NCBI GenBank assembly: GCA_016927675.1 | Contig: JAFGMF010000069.1 | Location: 1-8,437, forward strand | Length of the DNA: 8,437 nucleotides | Source of the DNA: Candidatus Cloacimonadota bacterium | Lineage (GTDB): Bacteria > Cloacimonadota > Cloacimonadia > Cloacimonadales > TCS61 | Reading direction: 5' to 3' | Shown here: piece after piece, positions 5,552 through 8,437 of the stretch | How the letters are laid out: every line of letters starts with the position of its first letter | How positions within the stretch are numbered: position 1 is the stretch's first letter | Translations under genes and position numbers: made by a program | The notes under the pieces: model-generated | The model's database searches: none | Seen by the model: the letters and a program-made list of their open reading frames with translations, nothing else | What the model was told of the DNA's origin: nothing

Positions 5552-7377
5552 TATTCGATCCGTTTGAATTTCTTCTCAAATTCTGTCAGTGTCATTTTGA
5601 TGATCAAAGGTCTACCGTGAGGACAATAATAAGGAACTTCACAGGCAAAGAGGTCATTGATCAGAGTCAGCATTTCTTTTCGGGTCATTTTCCTTCCTGC
5701 TTTCACTGCTGCTTTACAGGCAATGGATTTAGACATGCTGTCGCGAAAATCTTCGGTCTGGGAAAATTCTTCTTCGAGTTTTTTCAGGATTTCGATGAAG
5801 ACCTCTCCCCCATCCCAGTTTTCAATTTCAACTGGAATTTCATCGATAACAATCGAATCACCGCTGAAGGTTTTGATTGAAAAGCCGATTTTATTGAGGA
5901 TTTCCAGATTTTCCGAGATCAATTGGGGGATGATGTTATTCAGGTAAGGTGGCAAATCGATCACCAGCGGAAAGAGTAACCTTTGAGTCTGAGCAGGTGC
6001 ACCATGGATACGATGCAGGATCTTTTCGTAGATGATCCGCTCATGAGCAGCATGTTGATCTATGATCAGAAGACCTTCCTGGATCTGTACAAAAATATAA
6101 CTCTGGTGCAGTTGCCAGGGATTGATCACATCTTCTTCAGCTTTGAGGAATAGATCCCGGTTAATATTTTTTTGTGATTGATCGAGTTCATCAGGATCAG
6201 GTTGATTGAACAGATCAGGCTGATTCAGTTTTTCGAATTCTTTTTTATAACTACTGAAATGCCGTTCTGATTTTTTACGGTATATAGCCTGTTCCAGGGA
6301 AGTAGGTCTTTCTTCCTGGAGAGTAGCAGCAAATTTTTGTCGCGCAGAGGCAAATTTATTTTCTTCGTATGTCAAGAGTCTTTCGGTAATATTTCTTTTT
6401 ACAAAGTTATGGATAGCTCCGGGATCGGTAAATCTGAGTTCCATTTTGGCAGGATGAACATTAAAATCAACCTGATCGGGTGATACTAGCAAAAAGAGAA
6501 TGAATGGTGGCAATTTTCCACTCTGGAACTTGCGGTTCTTTTTCAGAAATGGATCATACGCACTTCGAATACTGTGCATAATTACTTTGTCCCTGATGAA
6601 TCTGCCGTTAACGTAGAGATAACGATAGTCCAGAAAACTTTCGGCCTCATCTTCCAGACCGCCAAGAAATCCTGATAATCTGGGCAGTCTGTCACCAGAG
6701 TCAAGCTTCAGAAGATCTTTCTGCAGGAAATTACGTCCGAAAATCGCCAGCATTCTGGTTTCTCTGTCTGAAACCACAGGGTAATTGAGTTTTTCCGATC
6801 CATTCACAATCAGTCTGAAGTGTATCTGAGGATAAAGAACCGACTGGTAGTGCAGATAATTAAGGATATGTTTGAATTCCACCTGATCAGATTTGAGGAA
6901 TTTTTTCCGTGCAGGTACATTGCGAAACAGATTACGCACAATAATCGTTGTACCTTGATTAGCTGAAGTTTTAGTAAAATCTGTCAGTCTGCCGGAATTG
7001 AACTCGATCTGTGAAGCAAGATCACTGTTTTTGTCTTTTGTGATAAGGGTTAACTGGCTTACTGAGGCAATACTTGGTAGCGCTTCACCTCTGAAGCCGA
7101 GAGAATGGATCTGAAAAATATCTTCGACAGTTCTAATTTTACTGGTGGCATGCCGCTCAAAACATTGCAACGCGTCATCTTCACTCATTCCGATACCATT
7201 ATCGACTGTCTGGATCAATTTTTTCCCGCCTTGTTCAATGGAGACGATGATCGAAGTTGCCTCTGCATCAATGGAATTTTCCACCAACTCCTTAACCACA
7301 GAAGCAGGGCGTTCTATCACTTCTCCAGCAGCTATGCGATTGGCTACTTCCTCAGCAAGAATTTTTATTTTTCCCAT
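5551..7377 (-). CDS. mutL: DNA mismatch repair protein MutL, endonuclease type
   Basis: MutL links MutS mismatch recognition to strand incision. The N-terminal GHKL ATPase holds LVENSIDA (31-38, general base E33), DNGIGM (59-64), ATSKI (77-81) and GFRGEAL (94-100), followed by the transducer domain with VNGRF (256-260) and DFNVHPAKMELRF (304-316). After a flexible charged linker (about 335-415), the C-terminal dimerisation and nuclease domain carries the complete endonuclease set: DQHAAHERIIYE (440-451), ACKAA (553-557), CPHGRP (585-590) and the terminal FKR (604-606). It should therefore nick DNA itself, as in Bacillus or Aquifex and unlike E. coli MutL, which needs MutH. QRLLFP (465-470) fits the beta-clamp-binding QxxLxP motif; a second clamp-like QPDLF lies in the linker (386-390). 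AGGAT (about seven bases upstream) or AGGA closer in serves the ATG. It heads the mutL-miaA-ppiC(-pdxJ) unit. 608 residues is a normal length. Confidence 0.97.
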   Translation of the reverse strand: MGKIKILAEEVANRIAAGEVIERPASVVKELVENSIDAEATSIIVSIEQGGKKLIQTVDNGIGMSEDDALQCFERHATSKIRTVEDIFQIHSLGFRGEALPSIASVSQLTLITKDKNSDLASQIEFNSGRLTDFTKTSANQGTTIIVRNLFRNVPARKKFLKSDQVEFKHILNYLHYQSVLYPQIHFRLIVNGSEKLNYPVVSDRETRMLAIFGRNFLQKDLLKLDSGDRLPRLSGFLGGLEDEAESFLDYRYLYVNGRFIRDKVIMHSIRSAYDPFLKKNRKFQSGKLPPFILFLLVSPDQVDFNVHPAKMELRFTDPGAIHNFVKRNITERLLTYEENKFASARQKFAATLQEERPTSLEQAIYRKKSERHFSSYKKEFEKLNQPDLFNQPDPDELDQSQKNINRDLFLKAEEDVINPWQLHQSYIFVQIQEGLLIIDQHAAHERIIYEKILHRIHGAPAQTQRLLFPLVIDLPPYLNNIIPQLISENLEILNKIGFSIKTFSGDSIVIDEIPVEIENWDGGEVFIEILKKLEEEFSQTEDFRDSMSKSIACKAAVKAGRKMTRKEMLTLINDLFACEVPYYCPHGRPLIIKMTLTEFEKKFKRIE

Positions 7378-7466
7378 GGTCCTATCCTGAATAAATTAAA
7401 AAGTTTTCAGATATTATCAGTTTTTCTTGCTCATGATTAAAAACATATAATCCGATTCCAGATATT

Positions 7467-7483
7467 GAAATTAACATGATTTC
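7467..7483. repeat. Inverted repeat GAAAT-N7-ATTTC
   Basis: GAAAT (7467-7471) and ATTTC (7479-7483) are perfect 5-base inverted arms around a 7-base spacer. It directly abuts the next inverted repeat. An operator-like arrangement is possible; AT-rich chance is the alternative. Confidence 0.35.
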
Positions 7484-7497
7484 TATCCGTTCGGATA
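7484..7497. repeat. Inverted repeat TATCCG-TT-CGGATA
   Basis: TATCCG (7484-7489) and CGGATA (7492-7497) are perfect 6-base arms around two bases. As RNA it could form a 5-bp stem with a 4-base loop. It lies about 107 bases upstream of the mutL start. No T-run follows on either strand, so it is more like a protein-binding dyad than a terminator. Confidence 0.45.
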
Positions 7498-7558
7498 AGA
7501 GACTGTTGATGAATTTATTTGTTTTAAGCTTAATTAACTTATCATCATTAAAATACAT

Positions 7559-8437
7559 TTATTGTTGTTTCCCCTGTTCAAGAGCATTGATGACGTCCAT
7601 TTTAAAATCAGGATTTACATAACCGCCCAGTTTTTCGGTAATAGTAAGGTCATCCCAGGCATTCCGGTAATATCCCAGATAGAAGTAAACTGCAGCCCTG
7701 TTGTAATATGCCATTTTATCCTCGGGATTCATTTCGATTACTCTGCTAAGGTCTGCAATTGCCAGCTGATAAGAACCGGTGCTGATCAGCATAAGGGCTC
7801 TATTGTAGATCAGATCGGGATCGGGATCGGTCGGCTGCAATCTTAATGCAGAGGAATAATCACTGATTGCCAGTTTTGGCTGCTGCATTTTTTGATAGAC
7901 AAGTCCACGGGCATAGAGACTTTGATAATGATCAGGATTTATTTCAAGAGCATTTGTCAAATCTGCCAAAGCTTTAGAATAATTTCCCTGGTGATAATAA
8001 GTTACACCTCTACGGTTGTAGGGGATCTCGTCATTATGAGTTATTTCGATGGCTCTGGTCCAGATTGTTTCGTTGTTTTCCCAGATTCTAACCTGGTTGA
8101 ACGCGGTTATCCCTGTCCAGATCAGGATTATAAATACAAGGAGATAGACATATCTTCTTTTTCTGATGGAATCCGCTAAAACTGAAATCAACCAGGCAAT
8201 TCCCAGAAAAGAAAGATATAGATATCTGTCGGCTGCCGTGTTCCAGTTCTGCCCTTCAAAGGTTACCAGGCCACTCACCGGGAGAAAACCAATTACAAAA
8301 ATCAACAACTCAGGAAGATAAGATCGCAATTTACTACGGAAACGGCACAAGATCAAACCTGCTAAAACGGGGAAAAGCCAGGAGAAGTAAATTAGGGTTT
8401 CCTGCAGAATTTTTGTGGGAGTTCTGCCATAATAGGA
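7559..8437 (-). CDS. TPR-repeat polytopic membrane protein, C-terminal part (5' end cut by window edge)
   Basis: Open from the window edge to TAA at 7561-7559 (292 codons visible). A TTG at 8356 is available as a start, but the frame continues upstream with family-like sequence (SYYGRTPTKILQETLIYFSW), so the true start lies outside. Hydrophobic segments lie at about 14-32, 41-59, 72-88 and 96-112. Between the second and third is the signature LVTFEGQNWNTAADRYLYLS (about 57-76), typical of the large TMTC/DUF1736-like TPR membrane family, where FxxQ...ADRYLYL is conserved. After RIWENNETIWTRAIE (117-131), four TPR units of about 34 residues follow (near 137, 172, 207 and 241), each with the Tyr/Gly/Ala pattern and ending in NPD- or NPE-like turns. 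Related proteins have been linked to O-mannosyl or other GT-C-type glycosylation, but the catalytic N-terminal part is not in the window, so no reaction can be assigned. Confidence 0.85.
   Translation of the reverse strand, partial: SYYGRTPTKILQETLIYFSWLFPVLAGLILCRFRSKLRSYLPELLIFVIGFLPVSGLVTFEGQNWNTAADRYLYLSFLGIAWLISVLADSIRKRRYVYLLVFIILIWTGITAFNQVRIWENNETIWTRAIEITHNDEIPYNRRGVTYYHQGNYSKALADLTNALEINPDHYQSLYARGLVYQKMQQPKLAISDYSSALRLQPTDPDPDLIYNRALMLISTGSYQLAIADLSRVIEMNPEDKMAYYNRAAVYFYLGYYRNAWDDLTITEKLGGYVNPDFKMDVINALEQGKQQ
7813..7830. repeat. Hexanucleotide microsatellite (GATCGG)x3 in the TPR gene
   Basis: Three perfect tandem copies of GATCGG are followed by a partial TCGG. On the coding (minus) strand they encode the DPDPD turn between TPR units 2 and 3. 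Copy changes would keep the frame and add or remove Asp-Pro pairs. Confidence 0.7.

Larger units (their letters stand above)
7378..7558. other. AT-rich intergenic region upstream of mutL
   Basis: 181 bases without a convincing ORF separate the end of the TPR gene from mutL, both on the minus strand. The region should hold the mutL-operon promoter. A GATAAT at 7418-7413 on the minus strand is a possible -10, with only a weak TTTAAT 17 bases upstream, so I do not call a promoter. It also holds two abutting inverted repeats (7467-7497), a 10-base palindrome TTAAGCTTAA (7524-7533) and an overlapping TTAATTAA (7530-7537). No hairpin plus T-tract terminator for the TPR gene is visible. It contains no GATC, unlike the flanking genes. 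Confidence 0.6.

Noticed and set aside
7484..7497. Intrinsic terminator for the TPR gene
   Set aside because: The stem is short and no T-run follows on the minus strand.
8354..8356. TTG start of the TPR gene
   Set aside because: The open frame and family-like sequence continue to the window edge, so the gene is partial.
1..8437. tRNA, rRNA, CRISPR arrays, insertion sequences or a defence island
   Set aside because: No cloverleaf-like run, spaced direct repeats, transposase or nuclease/toxin genes were seen; the space is almost filled by housekeeping genes.

Overview
The window is a gene-dense bacterial chromosome segment of about 8.4 kb, roughly 40% GC by eye. It holds eight CDS (seven well supported, plus a 57-base tail of a further gene at the left edge) in two converging transcription units. 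I see no rRNA, tRNA, CRISPR, transposase, integrase or phage gene. The mix of housekeeping genes, a signal-peptide DUF4139 protein, an endonuclease-type MutL and a TMTC-like TPR membrane protein suggests a Gram-negative-type bacterium outside the gamma-Proteobacteria. A member of the FCB/Cloacimonadota neighbourhood is my low-confidence guess from gene style alone; nothing here proves a taxon.

Left, plus strand (1-2998): the end of an unknown gene, then uridine kinase (udk), then an exported DUF4139 protein whose ATG overlaps the udk stop, then a soluble GAF + GGDEF-like protein. The udk-DUF4139-GAF/GGDEF set looks like one operon. The GGDEF domain has lost its catalytic residues but keeps an RxxD inhibitory-site motif, so it looks like a c-di-GMP sensor rather than a synthase. 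A perfect 7-bp hairpin spans the DUF4139 stop codon and abuts the Shine-Dalgarno of the GAF/GGDEF gene.

Middle, minus strand (7377 down to 3003): mutL-miaA-ppiC-pdxJ. The first three overlap by 1-4 bases and are probably translationally coupled. pdxJ follows after 51 bases that hold a candidate promoter. The unit combines mismatch repair (MutL), tRNA A37 isopentenylation (MiaA), a cytosolic parvulin foldase and vitamin B6 synthesis (PdxJ). The two converging units end only 4 bases apart with no visible terminator.

Right edge, minus strand (8437 to 7559): the C-terminal part of a polytopic membrane protein with four TPR repeats, cut by the window edge. A 181-base AT-rich intergenic region with two abutting inverted repeats separates it from mutL and probably holds the mutL promoter.

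No obviously new defence or mobile system is present. The best leads are the degenerate GGDEF receptor, the cysteine-rich cytosolic parvulin, the stop/SD hairpin, and a hand-counted roughly 3.5-fold excess of GATC beside a MutL that carries its own nuclease site.
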